From an uncultured Gammaproteobacteria bacterium (GTDB lineage: Bacteria > Pseudomonadota > Gammaproteobacteria > Pseudomonadales > Pseudohongiellaceae), in assembly GCA_913054495.1 (NCBI GenBank), contig CAJXIY010000005.1, positions 1-64,000 on the forward strand: a stretch of 64,000 nt of DNA. Direction: 5' to 3'. This document shows, piece after piece, positions 7,980 to 18,911 of this stretch. A program made the position numbers and the translations under genes. The notes under the pieces were generated by a model. It saw only the letters and a program-made list of their open reading frames with translations, did not search any database and was not told the origin of the DNA. How positions within the stretch are numbered: position 1 is the stretch's first letter; every line of letters begins with the position of its first letter.

Positions 7980-8645
7980 CTACAGAAGACCCCTCTCGGC
8001 GAATGAAATCACTTCACCTGCGCCGATTACTAGGTGATCCAGAACCCGGACCTCGATGGTTTGCATCGCTGTCTTCAATTTCCTGGTGATCGCGATATCC
8101 GCCGCGCTGGGCTCGGCAATGCCAGAAGGGTGATTGTGGGCGAAGATAACCGCCGCCGCGTTGTGGTACAGAGCGCGTTTGACCACTTCCCGGGGATAGA
8201 CTGCCGCCCCGTCAATGGTGCCCCTGAACAACTCCTCCAACTCCATCACATGGTGCTGATTATTCAGGAACAGGCAGCTAAAAACCTCACTCTCGCAATT
8301 CTTGAATCTGGCCCTGAGATAGTCGCGGGTTGCCGCCGAACTCGTGAGTATGTCTCTGGATTTCAGTCCTTCCATCATTTGGCGCAGTGATAACTCCTTC
8401 ATGGCAGCCAGACCCGCCGCCTTGGCGACACCAATTCCGGGTTGCGAACATAATTCCTTGTAATTCGCGGAGATCAGGCTGCCGAAGTTTAGCAGCAGGT
8501 CTCTGGCCAGTTCCAATGCTGTTTTGCCTTTAATGCCGGTCTGCAGAAATACGGCCAGTAGCTCTGCATCAGATAAACTGCCGGCGCCGGCGGCAAGTAA
8601 TTTCTCCCGCGGTCGTTCCATCGGTGGCCAGCTGGAAATTGACAT
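7980..8645 (-). CDS. radC: RadC family JAB/MPN-domain protein
   Basis: A 221-residue RadC (UPF0758). The N-terminal helix-hairpin-helix region contains SLSDAELLAVFLQTGIKG, and the C-terminal JAMM zinc motif is HNHPSGIAEPSAAD (about residues 170-183). The ATG at 8645 was chosen because an AAGGA site precedes it and the length becomes typical; the open frame extends 19 codons further. The function is uncertain, since the historical DNA-repair role in E. coli was withdrawn. It is divergent from coaBC, its usual neighbour. Confidence 0.94.
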   Translation of the reverse strand: MSISSWPPMERPREKLLAAGAGSLSDAELLAVFLQTGIKGKTALELARDLLLNFGSLISANYKELCSQPGIGVAKAAGLAAMKELSLRQMMEGLKSRDILTSSAATRDYLRARFKNCESEVFSCLFLNNQHHVMELEELFRGTIDGAAVYPREVVKRALYHNAAAVIFAHNHPSGIAEPSAADIAITRKLKTAMQTIEVRVLDHLVIGAGEVISFAERGLL

Positions 8646-8772
8646 CGGCTGCTTCCTTGGGAATAGACTACTTATAATAGACGGTAGTGGAGAAATGCCC
8701 ACAAATTGCGCAGGATTGGGCTAGCTGCTAGTGTAGGGAGCCTTATATAGCCCCAGATTATTAGCTGTTTTC

Positions 8773-9972
8773 ATGTCAAGCCTATCTAACAAGCGCATCC
8801 TCCTCGGTATTACCGGCGGTATTGCTGCCTATAAATGTGCCGAGCTCACCAGGCTGTTTGTCAAGGCTGGCGCCGAAGTCAGGGTAGCCATGACCGAGGC
8901 GGCAACGGAGTTCATTACGGCGCTTACCATGCAGGCCCTGTCGGGCAACCGCGTACAACTGGATTTACTCGATCCCGAAGCTGAAGCCGCCATGGGACAT
9001 ATAGAACTGGCCCGGTGGGCAGACCTGGTTTTAATCGCCCCGGCCACCGCCGACTTCATGGCAAAAATGGCCCACGCTCAGGCCGATGACATTCTAAGCA
9101 CCCTGGTGCTCGCCGCCTCGGTACCCATAGCCGTCGCCCCGGCGATGAATCAGGCCATGTGGGCCGACGCCGGCACCCAGGCCAACTTGGAAATCTTGCG
9201 AAAACGGAAATACCATGTCTTCGGCCCGGTAGATGGCGATCAAGCCTGTGGCGATGTTGGCCCTGGCCGCATGATGGAACCGGCGCAGCTGCTGGAGAGC
9301 TGTGCCGACATGTTCGAATCCGGATTGTTAGCGGGTCAAAAAATTGTAATCACCGGCGGGCCTACTCGAGAGGCCCTCGACCCGGTGCGTTATATTAGCA
9401 ATCACAGCTCCGGCAAGATGGCCTATGCGTTGGCTACAGAAGCGGTAGCGGCCGGCGCCAGGGTGGTATTGATCAGCGGCCCGGTAAACCTACAGACCCC
9501 CGCCGGCGTCACTCGAGTCGATGTGGTCACTGCCCAGGAGATGCTCGATGCCACCCTGGCAAACGTGAACGACGCCGATGTATTCATCGGTGTGGCGGCG
9601 GTTGTGGATTATCGACCGCAGCGGGTAGCCACTGACAAGATCAAGAAGACCGGCGAAACCGTGCAGCTCAAACTGGTGAAAAATCCCGATATTATTACCG
9701 CCGTGGCAGATCTTGAGAAACCGCCACTGTTGGTTGGCTTCGCAGCGGAGACGTCAAATATCGCCAAGAATGGCCGCGAAAAACTGCTGAAGAAGAAACT
9801 GGATTTACTGTTCGCGAATAATGCCGCCGATACTTTTAATAGCGACAGCATCTGCGTGACTGTGATTTCCGCGGACACCGAAACCGAGCTTCCTGCGGGC
9901 AACAAGCATGTCGTCGCCAGGAACATGCTGCAACTCATTGCCGATCGACTGATGAAAAATGAGAAGACCTGA
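8773..9972 (+). CDS. coaBC: Bifunctional phosphopantothenoylcysteine decarboxylase/synthetase
   Basis: A 399-residue fusion catalysing two steps of coenzyme A synthesis. The N-terminal CoaC flavoprotein half shows GGIAAYK, the PAMNQAMW motif and the active Cys in ACGDVGPGRM. The C-terminal CoaB half shows VITGGPTREALDPVRYISN, the dimer-interface motif SSGKMAYALA and the catalytic KIKK. It heads the run coaBC-algC-argB-slmA. In pseudomonads dut lies between coaBC and algC, but here only 28 nt separate them. Confidence 0.97.
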   Translation: MSSLSNKRILLGITGGIAAYKCAELTRLFVKAGAEVRVAMTEAATEFITALTMQALSGNRVQLDLLDPEAEAAMGHIELARWADLVLIAPATADFMAKMAHAQADDILSTLVLAASVPIAVAPAMNQAMWADAGTQANLEILRKRKYHVFGPVDGDQACGDVGPGRMMEPAQLLESCADMFESGLLAGQKIVITGGPTREALDPVRYISNHSSGKMAYALATEAVAAGARVVLISGPVNLQTPAGVTRVDVVTAQEMLDATLANVNDADVFIGVAAVVDYRPQRVATDKIKKTGETVQLKLVKNPDIITAVADLEKPPLLVGFAAETSNIAKNGREKLLKKKLDLLFANNAADTFNSDSICVTVISADTETELPAGNKHVVARNMLQLIADRLMKNEKT

Positions 9973-10000
9973 TCAGTTTTGCTAACAAGGAGTTAGGCAC

Positions 10001-11413
10001 ATGGCTCCAAGAGGGAGACGCACCGAGTCCAGGGCTGGAAACCCAATCCCGGCCTCGATTTTCAGAGCCTATGACATCCGCGGCATCGTCGAAGAACAAC
10101 TCACTGAGGACAGTGTTAAGCAGATTAGCCGTGGCATCGGCAGCGAGTCGCTGGCCCATGGTATCGACACACTGCTGGTAGGTTTCGATGGCAGGCTGTC
10201 CAGCCCCAGTCTATCCAGGGCCTTGACTGCGGGTTTACTGAGCACAGGTTGCAAGGTTGTGAATCTCGGCATGGTGCCGACCCCCCTGCTTTACTATGCA
10301 TGCCACACCAGTGGAATTGAATCCGGTGTGATGTTAACTGCGAGCCATAACCCGGCCAATTACAACGGGCTGAAAGTAGTCTTCAAACAGACTTGCCTGG
10401 CCGCCAACCAGATTCAGAAGATTCGCCTGCGAGTGGAGCAGGACCAGTTAAGGGATGGCGCCGGCAGCTACTCGGAGCTGAATATCCAGTCTCAGTATAT
10501 CGAGGCTATCCGTTCCTCGGTTTCGCTCGGGCGCAAGTTAAAACTGGTGGTGGATTGCGGCAACGCCGTACCAGGGTTGGTCGCTCCCGAATTGTTCCGC
10601 GCACTGGACTGTGAGGTAGAGCCCCTATTCTGCGATATAGATGGGAATTTTCCGAATCACCACCCCGATCCCACCGTGGCAGACAACCTGGCATCACTGT
10701 CTCAGCGAGTGGTGGCGAGTCAGGCTGATCTCGGTATTGCCTTCGATGGCGATGGCGACAGGTTGGGCATCGTGACGAATCTGGGTGAAGCTGTGGATGC
10801 CGACAAGATTCTGATGCTGCTGGTTAAACACATCGCCCCCAAATACCCGGCGGCGCCGATAATCTACGATGTTAAATGCAGCAGCAACCTGGCCCGTGTC
10901 ATCACCGCGATGGGAGCGACCCCGGTGATGCACAGAAGTGGTCACTCGTTTATGAAGCAAAAGATGCAGGAGACCGGGGCGCCCCTGGGGGGAGAGTTCG
11001 CCGCACACATCTTCATCAAGGACAGGTGGTTTGGCTTCGATGATGGGCTCTACGCGGCGGCCAGGGTCCTGGAAATTTTGTCACATCTACCGCATGCGGC
11101 GCATGAGGAATTCGCCAGTTTTCCCAGCAGCGTGAACACACCCGAGATTAAATTGCCGGTGCCGGAAGCGGCCAGGTTCGAATTGATGCAGCGGATTATC
11201 GACAAGGCGGATTTTCCCGGTGCGAAACTGGTATTGCTGGACGGTCTGCGAGTCGAATATAGTGATGGCTGGGGCCTGGTGCGGGCATCAAATACCAGCG
11301 CCGCCTTGTTACTTCGCTTCGAAGCAGATACCCTACCGCGCCTGCAGGCTATTCAAACCAGCTTTAAAGCTTTAATCCACAGCGCAGATAAAAGCTTAGA
11401 GCTTAATTTTTAA
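10001..11413 (+). CDS. algC: Phosphomannomutase/phosphoglucomutase (AlgC type)
   Basis: A 470-residue alpha-D-phosphohexomutase. Motifs in order are FRAYDIRGIV, the phosphoserine loop MLTASHNPANYNG, the metal loop FDGDGDRLG, GHSFMKQKM, the sugar loop GGEFAAH, and the phosphate loop RASNTSAALLLR. It interconverts hexose 6- and 1-phosphates for polysaccharide synthesis. A strong AAGGAG site precedes the ATG. The sugar loop, usually GEMSGH, reads GEFAAH, and the usual KTGHS reads RSGHS. Those changes may shift specificity. Confidence 0.93.
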   Translation: MAPRGRRTESRAGNPIPASIFRAYDIRGIVEEQLTEDSVKQISRGIGSESLAHGIDTLLVGFDGRLSSPSLSRALTAGLLSTGCKVVNLGMVPTPLLYYACHTSGIESGVMLTASHNPANYNGLKVVFKQTCLAANQIQKIRLRVEQDQLRDGAGSYSELNIQSQYIEAIRSSVSLGRKLKLVVDCGNAVPGLVAPELFRALDCEVEPLFCDIDGNFPNHHPDPTVADNLASLSQRVVASQADLGIAFDGDGDRLGIVTNLGEAVDADKILMLLVKHIAPKYPAAPIIYDVKCSSNLARVITAMGATPVMHRSGHSFMKQKMQETGAPLGGEFAAHIFIKDRWFGFDDGLYAAARVLEILSHLPHAAHEEFASFPSSVNTPEIKLPVPEAARFELMQRIIDKADFPGAKLVLLDGLRVEYSDGWGLVRASNTSAALLLRFEADTLPRLQAIQTSFKALIHSADKSLELNF

Positions 11414-11501
11414 CTATAGACCCCCTAGCGCTTCTGACTTAAGAAGGCGTCGGGGACACATTTTGACCTCCTTACTTCTGAACTGTCTAATCGCGGATTA
11501 A

Positions 11502-12419
<918 letters not shown>

Positions 12420-12443
12420 TAAAGAATTTCAAAAATACTGACT

Positions 12444-13067
12444 ATGGATAAAACCAATAAATATTCCCGCAAAGACCAGATACTGCAGGCTTTGGCCCAC
12501 ATGCTGGAGGCAGCGCCGGGGGAGCGTATTACCACCGCGGGTTTGGCCAGAGAGGTCGGTGTTTCCGAAGCCGCCCTTTACCGGCATTTCCCAAGCAAGG
12601 CGAAAATATTTGAAGGCCTCATCGAGTTCATCGAAGAAACCCTGTTTCAGCGTGTATCTCGCATACTGAGTGAGGAGGCAACCGCTATCGTTCGTTGTGA
12701 AAAAATCCTCACGCTGCTGCTGACCTTTTGTGATAAAAACCCGGGAATGACCAGAATTCTTACCGGCGATGCCCTCGCCGGAGAAACAGATCGACTACGC
12801 CATCGAATCACCCAGTTTTTCAACAGGCTGGAGTCCCAGCTAAAACAAATTCTAAGGGAATCCCAGATTCGGGAAAATTTGAAAACAACGATCTCGCCCA
12901 GCGCCATGGCCAATTTATTATTGGCAGTATGCGAAGGCCGGCTGATCCAGTTTGTGCACAGTGAATTTTCGAAGTCCCCGCTGGAAAACTGGGAATTGCA
13001 ATGGACATACCTCAGCGCCGAACTGCTTATTCCCTATACGACACCCGCCGCAGCCAGCCCTACTTAG
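12444..13067 (+). CDS. slmA: Nucleoid occlusion factor SlmA
   Basis: A 207-residue TetR-family DNA-binding protein. The helix-turn-helix is ITTAGLAREVGVSEAALYRH, within the first 60 residues. SlmA binds chromosomal sites and prevents FtsZ ring assembly over the nucleoid. Identification is supported by length, sequence pattern and position between argB and pyrE, its normal place. It converges on pyrE with 15 nt between stop codons and no recognisable terminator. Confidence 0.94.
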   Translation: MDKTNKYSRKDQILQALAHMLEAAPGERITTAGLAREVGVSEAALYRHFPSKAKIFEGLIEFIEETLFQRVSRILSEEATAIVRCEKILTLLLTFCDKNPGMTRILTGDALAGETDRLRHRITQFFNRLESQLKQILRESQIRENLKTTISPSAMANLLLAVCEGRLIQFVHSEFSKSPLENWELQWTYLSAELLIPYTTPAAASPT

Positions 13068-13082
13068 CAGGCTGTTGAAAAG

Positions 13083-13730
13083 CTATACTCCGTACTGTTG
13101 TCGATAGGCAACGACACTGTCGAGATGCGGCTGTAGTGCCTGGGAATTGCTTTTCTGAAGAAAATCGATGATATCTTGCAAGCTGATGATGCTAACAACT
13201 TCTATTTGGTAATTTTTCTCAATCTCCTGAATTGCTGACAACTCGCCAGAGCCCCGTTCCTGCCGATCCATGGCGACAGTTATTCCGCTCAGACTTGCAC
13301 CGGCCACGGTCAATATTTCGACCGCTTCCCTAACTGCGGTGCCCGCCGTAATCACATCATCGATGATCATCGTACGGCCGGTTAGTTCGGCTCCGACGAT
13401 AGTGCCACCCTCGCCATGATCCTTGGCTTCTTTTCGATTGAAGCAATAGGGCTTGATAATTCCATGCTCGTCGGCCAGGGCAATGGCAGTTGCAGAAACC
13501 AGGGGAATGCCTTTATAGGCCGGACCGAAAAGCACATCGAATTTCTGCCCGGAAAAGACAATCGCCTGGGCATAACTGCGCCCGAGAAATGCAAGCTTCT
13601 CTCCGCTATCAAACAAACCTGCATTGAAAAAGTAAGGGCTGATGCGGCCCGATTTGAGAGTAAATTCTCCGAAGCGAAGAATCTCTTGTTTAATTACAAA
13701 ATTGAGAAAATTGGTTTGAAAATCCTGCAT
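13083..13730 (-). CDS. pyrE: Orotate phosphoribosyltransferase
   Basis: A 215-residue type I PRTase forming OMP from orotate and PRPP in pyrimidine synthesis. The PRPP-binding motif is [13 protein letters not shown], and the N-terminal part [17 protein letters not shown] contains the PyrE signature. It follows rph by 48 nt on the same strand, the ancient rph-pyrE operon arrangement, where translation of rph influences pyrE attenuation in E. coli. No clear attenuator hairpin is visible in the 48-nt gap here. Confidence 0.97.
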   Translation of the reverse strand: MQDFQTNFLNFVIKQEILRFGEFTLKSGRISPYFFNAGLFDSGEKLAFLGRSYAQAIVFSGQKFDVLFGPAYKGIPLVSATAIALADEHGIIKPYCFNRKEAKDHGEGGTIVGAELTGRTMIIDDVITAGTAVREAVEILTVAGASLSGITVAMDRQERGSGELSAIQEIEKNYQIEVVSIISLQDIIDFLQKSNSQALQPHLDSVVAYRQQYGV

Positions 13731-13778
13731 CGCGTTCCTCGTCGCCTTCTCGTCAGTCAGTTCCAGGGCAGCTACGGC

Positions 13779-14504
13779 CTATGCAAGCACCTGATGTTGT
13801 GCAGCAATCAACTCCTGTATCCCGCCTTCGGCCAGCGCTATCATTTTCTGTAGTTGGGCGTGGCTAAAATCTCCGTCTTCGCCGGTGCCCTGCAATTCAA
13901 TGAAGCCGCCAGACTCCGTCATAACAATATTCATATCTGTTTCGGCATTGGAATCTTCTTCATAGTCTAAATCCAAAACCGCCCGTCCCTTGACGATTCC
14001 CACCGACACCGAGGCAATCAGTTGCTTGATTGGGTTGGTCTTGATCAGCTTCTTTTCCAACAAATAGTTCACGGCATCCACCAGGGCCACACAGCCTCCG
14101 GTTATTGAAGCGGTGCGTGTACCCCCGTCTGCCTGTATCACATCACAGTCCACCTTGATGGTGTGCTCACCGAGCTTCTCCAGATCGACGGCGGCTCTTA
14201 GGGATCTACCAATCAGGCGCTGAATTTCCAGGCTGCGCCCGGTCTGCTTGCCTCGAGTTGCCTCGCGATCCATTCGAGACCCTGTCGATCGAGGCAGCAT
14301 CCCATACTCTGCGGTAACCCAACCCTTGCCGCTACCCTTGAGGAAGCGAGGCACGGATGCTTCGACACTGGCATTGCACAATACTTTGGTATCGCCAAAT
14401 TCTACCAGCACCGACCCTTCCGCATGCTTGGTATAGTTTCTAGTGAGTGTGACTTCGCGTAATTGATTCTCTCGCCGCCGGCTCGGCCTGATCGGGTCTG
14501 TCAT
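13779..14504 (-). CDS. rph: Ribonuclease PH
   Basis: A 241-residue phosphorolytic 3'-5' exoribonuclease that trims tRNA 3' ends. Conserved stretches include [20 protein letters not shown], the [14 protein letters not shown] motif, and [18 protein letters not shown]. Length is nearly exactly that of the family and no frameshift like that of E. coli K-12 is present. It is first in the leftward rph-pyrE pair and divergent from yicC. Confidence 0.97.
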   Translation of the reverse strand: MTDPIRPSRRRENQLREVTLTRNYTKHAEGSVLVEFGDTKVLCNASVEASVPRFLKGSGKGWVTAEYGMLPRSTGSRMDREATRGKQTGRSLEIQRLIGRSLRAAVDLEKLGEHTIKVDCDVIQADGGTRTASITGGCVALVDAVNYLLEKKLIKTNPIKQLIASVSVGIVKGRAVLDLDYEEDSNAETDMNIVMTESGGFIELQGTGEDGDFSHAQLQKMIALAEGGIQELIAAQHQVLA

Positions 14505-14722
14505 GTATGTTCCGTGAATAGTGATAAAAGACGATGGCGGGAATTATCCTCGAATTTCAATCGTATAGCGAGCGAGTAGAAAAGTCCGCTGTGATTCGAG
14601 GCGGTTTACGCTAAACTGCGGGCTCGCAGTTTTCGGAATCCTTGCTTCAGGCAATAGTGAACTAGGGATAATTTTTACGGGGTTCCTATTTCGAGTGCGC
14701 TTGTGTTTTCGGATTCATTATT

Positions 14723-15589
14723 ATGATGTTAAGTATGACCGCCTTTTCGAGGCAACAGTTGGAACAGGAATGGGGATCCCTAACCTGGGAGATACGTTCT
14801 GTTAATCATCGCTACCTGGAAGTAAGCCTGCGCCTGCCGGATCTGTTTCGCGGCCTGGAAAATTCAATTCGAGGCGCCGTGCGCAAGCATCTCAGTCGCG
14901 GTAAAATTGAGTGTCAGTTGCGTTATAAAGCCGGTGAAAGTTTTCAATCGGAGCTGCATTTGAATCGCGCTCTGATTCAGAAACTAATCCAGGCAAACAT
15001 GGAGATAGAACGACTTAGCGGCGCCTCCACAGTCCTGAATAGTACGGAAATTTTGCGTTGGCCCGGTGTGATCCAGGATCAGGAATTTGATATTGCGGCG
15101 ATAGAGAAACAGGCCTTCGAATTGTTCAGTGATGCCCTGGTGGATTTGATAGCAAGCCGACAACGTGAAGGCGAGGAACTCAAGGGTTTTATTCAAAAAA
15201 GAATAGACTCGATCCGAAAAATCGTCACCACCGTGAAGGCGGCAATGCCGGAAATCCTGGCAGCACAAAGACAGAACCTGGCCGACAAATTGGAAGAGCT
15301 CAAGGCTGACCTTGAACCATCACGCTTGGAACAGGAAATTGCACTGCTGGCACAAAAAGCAGATGTAGATGAAGAGCTCGACCGCCTCGTTTCTCATTTG
15401 AATGAAGTGGAGCGGGTGATTTCGAGCACTGGTCAGAAGGGACGTCGCCTGGATTTTCTGATGCAGGAATTAAACCGCGAAGCAAACACGCTTTCGTCAA
15501 AATCCATCGTAGCAGAGACGACTCTGAACGCGGTCGAACTCAAGGTACTCATTGAACAGATGCGAGAGCAAATTCAGAACGTAGAATAA
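14723..15589 (+). CDS. yicC: YicC family endoribonuclease
   Basis: A 288-residue protein of the YicC/YloC family. The N-terminus MLSMTAFSR and WEIRSVNHRYLEVSLRLPD are diagnostic, and the C-terminal DUF1732 region ends with DFLMQELNREANTLSSKS. E. coli YicC has been shown to be an endoribonuclease acting on small RNA. It starts with two ATG codons in a row, so one residue is uncertain. It leads the yicC-gmk pair. Confidence 0.95.
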   Translation: MMLSMTAFSRQQLEQEWGSLTWEIRSVNHRYLEVSLRLPDLFRGLENSIRGAVRKHLSRGKIECQLRYKAGESFQSELHLNRALIQKLIQANMEIERLSGASTVLNSTEILRWPGVIQDQEFDIAAIEKQAFELFSDALVDLIASRQREGEELKGFIQKRIDSIRKIVTTVKAAMPEILAAQRQNLADKLEELKADLEPSRLEQEIALLAQKADVDEELDRLVSHLNEVERVISSTGQKGRRLDFLMQELNREANTLSSKSIVAETTLNAVELKVLIEQMREQIQNVE

Positions 15590-15614
15590 GTAACTTTGCC
15601 GAAGGCGATTTACC

Positions 15615-16229
15615 ATGACTAAAGGCGTTTTTTATTTAATCACCGCCCCATCGGGTGCCGGCAAAACCAGCCTGGTTAAGGCGCTGGTGGAAACTGACGA
15701 AAGCCTCTGCGTCTCGGTGTCGCATACGACACGGTCTCGCAGACCCGGCGAGAAAGATGGTGTCAATTATCATTTTGTGAGCGATGACATCTTCATAACC
15801 ATGCTTACCCAGGGTGATTTTTTGGAAAGTGCCGAGGTCTACGGAAATCGTTATGGGACTTCGCAGCACTGGGTCGGTCAGCAACTGGCACGCGGAATAG
15901 ACGTGATCCTGGAGATCGATTGGCAGGGGGCAGAGCAGGTACGCAATCTCTATCCCAAGGCCTGTTCCATCTTTATCCTGCCGCCGTCATTACAGGATCT
16001 GAGTCAGCGCTTGCAGGGGCGGGCGCAAGACGATGAGGATACCATCGACAAGCGGATGCGCCAGGCTGTCAACGAAATTACTCACGTCGCGGAAGCAGAT
16101 TACATCGTAGTAAATGACGATTTCGAGACGGCGCTGAGTGATATTCGCGCGATCATTAGATCACGGCGTCTGACGGTGCCGGTGCAACAAGGTAAGCTGG
16201 GAGGCCTGCTCTACAGCCTTACCCGCTAA
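15615..16229 (+). CDS. gmk: Guanylate kinase
   Basis: A 204-residue nucleotide kinase converting GMP to GDP. The P-loop APSGAGKTSL is near residue 10, followed by the GMP-binding region SVSHTTRSRRPGEKDGVNYHFV. It starts 25 nt after yicC. rpoZ and spoT follow, the standard arrangement that links guanine nucleotide supply with ppGpp metabolism. Confidence 0.98.
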   Translation: MTKGVFYLITAPSGAGKTSLVKALVETDESLCVSVSHTTRSRRPGEKDGVNYHFVSDDIFITMLTQGDFLESAEVYGNRYGTSQHWVGQQLARGIDVILEIDWQGAEQVRNLYPKACSIFILPPSLQDLSQRLQGRAQDDEDTIDKRMRQAVNEITHVAEADYIVVNDDFETALSDIRAIIRSRRLTVPVQQGKLGGLLYSLTR

Positions 16230-16411
16230 TCTGCAAAAAAATCTGCATTATCGGCAGGAATTCAGTAGAATCCCCGGTCCTCACCGTGGGCCTCGGCAAT
16301 TGGGATTCACGTACTTGATCAGAGGCTACCCGGGTATCTATTTCAGGCCATTGCGTTTGCAGGTCGACCCTCCCGGGGATGACGAAATAGCGATTTAAGG
16401 AAGGTATTGGT

Positions 16412-16702
16412 ATGGCACGTATTACTGTAGAAGACTGTTTAGACAACGTAGATAACCGTTTCGAGCTCGTCATGATCTCGAGTAAGCGTGCACGTCAGTT
16501 GCAGATTGAAGGCAAACACCCGCTGGTTTCCGTGGATAACGACAAGCCAACGGTAATTGCCCTGAGAGAGATTGCGGAAGGCCTGATTGACGCCGACATT
16601 CTGGTGGCCAAGCCTCGCATGGAGCTGGAACAGGCCGAGCAAGAGCTGGAAGCCGTAGCCAATGCCAGCAAGCCCGAAGAGACACCCCCCACCGAAACCT
16701 GA
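16412..16702 (+). CDS. rpoZ: DNA-directed RNA polymerase omega subunit
   Basis: A 96-residue omega subunit beginning [19 protein letters not shown]. The core [29 protein letters not shown] is the binding helix set for the beta-prime C-terminus. In E. coli omega also forms part of ppGpp site 1, and spoT starts 18 nt downstream. The 182 nt before it carry no promoter I would defend. Confidence 0.98.
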   Translation: MARITVEDCLDNVDNRFELVMISSKRARQLQIEGKHPLVSVDNDKPTVIALREIAEGLIDADILVAKPRMELEQAEQELEAVANASKPEETPPTET

Positions 16703-16720
16703 TAATTACGGAGTCGATTC

Positions 16721-18901
16721 TTGCAAGTACAGGCGCTGGACACCATCGACTCTCTGGCCACCGATCTATCCGGATATCTGGGCCCGGATCAGGTTAATAG
16801 CGTACGCCGCGCCTATTTTTACGCCGAACAGGCCCACGAAGGTCAGTACAGACGTAGCGGCGATGCCTATGTCACCCACCCCCTGGCCGTTGCCGGCATA
16901 TTAAGCGAAATGCACATGGACCATCAGAGTTTGATGGCGGCCATGCTCCATGACGTAATCGAAGACACGGGCATCACCAAGACCGCGATCAAGACGCAGT
17001 TCGGCAATACCGTGGCTGATCTGGTGGACGGCGTCAGCAAACTCAACAAGATTACCTTCAGCAGTCGCGCCGAGGCACAGGCAGAAAACTTTCAGAAGAT
17101 GGCTATGGCCATGGCCAAGGATCTGCGGGTTATCCTGGTCAAGATTGCTGACCGCCTCCACAATATGCGCACGTTGGATGTGCTGACGCCCGATAAACGC
17201 CGTCGCATTGCGCGGGAAACCCTGGATATCTATGCCCCCATAGCAAATCGGCTGGGTATGAATAGCGTGCGCGTCGAGTTCGAGGAGCTGGGCTTCGAAG
17301 CGCTCTACCCGATGCGCTCGCGTCGAATCAAGGCCGCGGTCAAGGGCATCCGCGGCAATCGTAAGCAGATCGTGTCCCAGATTCAGACTTCGCTGGAGGC
17401 ATGCCTCGAGCGCGACGGGCTTCCGGGCCGTACTATCGGTCGGGAAAAACACCTGTATAGCATCTATGAAAAAATGCGCAGCAAGCGCAGGTCGTTCTCC
17501 GAGATCATGGACGTGTACGCTTTTCGGATCATCGTCGATCGCGTCGATACCTGCTACCGCGTGCTGGGCGCTATCCATAGCCTGTACAAACCAGTACCAG
17601 GCCGCTTTAAAGACTATATCGCCATTCCCAAGGCCAATGGCTACCAATCCCTGCATACGACCCTGTTCGGCATGCACGGCGTTCCCATCGAGATACAGAT
17701 TCGCACCGAAGAAATGGAAGCCATGGCCAACAACGGCATCGCCGCACACTGGCTCTATAAGACCAGTGACGATCTACCCAGCGGTGCCCACATCCGTGCT
17801 CGGGAATGGGTGAATGGCCTGCTGGAGATGCAAAAACACGCCGGCAATTCATTGGAATTTATCGAAAACGTGAAAATCGATTTATTCCCCGATGAAATCT
17901 ATGTTTTTACTCCCAAGGGCACGATTATTGAACTGCCGGCCGGATCCACCGCCGTGGACTTTGCCTACGCGATTCATACCGATATCGGCAATTCCTGCGT
18001 GGCATGTCGCATAAGTCGACGGCTCGCCCCCTTGAGTGAACCCTTGCAGAGCGGCCAGACAGTGGAAATCATCACCGCGCCGGGCACTCAACCCAATCCC
18101 GCTTGGCTGAGCTTCGTGGTGACAGGCAAGGCGCGCAGTAATATTCGTCACTATTTGAAGAATCAGAAACACTCCGAGTCGGTCGCATTGGGACGGCGTT
18201 TGCTGGACAAGGCGCTGGGTGGCTTTGGCTGTCAATTCGATACCATACCGAAGGAGAATATCGACGCCGTCCTGCAACAAATCAATTTGCAAACTCTGGA
18301 TCAGCTATTGGAAGAAATTGGACTGGGCAACCGCATGTCCTACATGATTGCCCAAAAACTGTCTGCCCATGGCAATCAATCTATGTTGGCGGACGCGAGA
18401 GACCCGGAACATCATGGATATCTCGCCATACGCGGATCCGAGGGCATGGTCATGAACTATGCCAAGTGCTGCCATCCGATCCCTGGCGACCCCATTATCG
18501 GCCACATCAGCTCGGGGCGGGGCATGGTCATTCACACCGATGATTGCAACAACATCAATGACGTCAGGGATAATCCGGAGAAGTGCGTCTCGGTACGGTG
18601 GGACCCCGAGGTCGAAGGCGAGTTTTCCGTGGAGTTGAGAGTAGAGCTTGAGAATCAACGGGGCATCATTGCGACCTTGGCAACAACCATCACCGGCGAA
18701 GAGGCGAATATTGAAAAGATTAGCACGGTTGAGCGGGACGCTCGCTTTAGCATCGTCAACCTTTCGCTCAATGTCCGCAATCGTGTTCACCTGGCCCGGG
18801 TTATGAAGCGGGTTCGCCTGATCAAGCCCGTCACCCGGGTGACGCGAGTGAAGTCACGCAAGGTTCGTAAAGCCCTGCGCAGTAAAATTGGCAGCCACTG
18901 A
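16721..18901 (+). CDS. spoT: Bifunctional (p)ppGpp synthetase/hydrolase SpoT
   Basis: A 726-residue RelA/SpoT homologue. Residues about 40-190 are the HD hydrolase (HDVIEDT near residue 75). The synthetase follows with RFKDYIAIPKANGYQSLHTT near 294, where RFKD is the bifunctional-type RxKD motif rather than the RelA EXDD form. A TGS domain (DEIYVFTPKG onward), a Zn-finger/helical region with KCCHPIPGD, and a C-terminal ACT domain complete it. The start is a TTG with a GGAG site 7 nt upstream. Hydrolase residues look intact, so it should both make and degrade ppGpp. Confidence 0.97.
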   Translation: MQVQALDTIDSLATDLSGYLGPDQVNSVRRAYFYAEQAHEGQYRRSGDAYVTHPLAVAGILSEMHMDHQSLMAAMLHDVIEDTGITKTAIKTQFGNTVADLVDGVSKLNKITFSSRAEAQAENFQKMAMAMAKDLRVILVKIADRLHNMRTLDVLTPDKRRRIARETLDIYAPIANRLGMNSVRVEFEELGFEALYPMRSRRIKAAVKGIRGNRKQIVSQIQTSLEACLERDGLPGRTIGREKHLYSIYEKMRSKRRSFSEIMDVYAFRIIVDRVDTCYRVLGAIHSLYKPVPGRFKDYIAIPKANGYQSLHTTLFGMHGVPIEIQIRTEEMEAMANNGIAAHWLYKTSDDLPSGAHIRAREWVNGLLEMQKHAGNSLEFIENVKIDLFPDEIYVFTPKGTIIELPAGSTAVDFAYAIHTDIGNSCVACRISRRLAPLSEPLQSGQTVEIITAPGTQPNPAWLSFVVTGKARSNIRHYLKNQKHSESVALGRRLLDKALGGFGCQFDTIPKENIDAVLQQINLQTLDQLLEEIGLGNRMSYMIAQKLSAHGNQSMLADARDPEHHGYLAIRGSEGMVMNYAKCCHPIPGDPIIGHISSGRGMVIHTDDCNNINDVRDNPEKCVSVRWDPEVEGEFSVELRVELENQRGIIATLATTITGEEANIEKISTVERDARFSIVNLSLNVRNRVHLARVMKRVRLIKPVTRVTRVKSRKVRKALRSKIGSH

Positions 18902-18911
18902 GAGCACCGAC

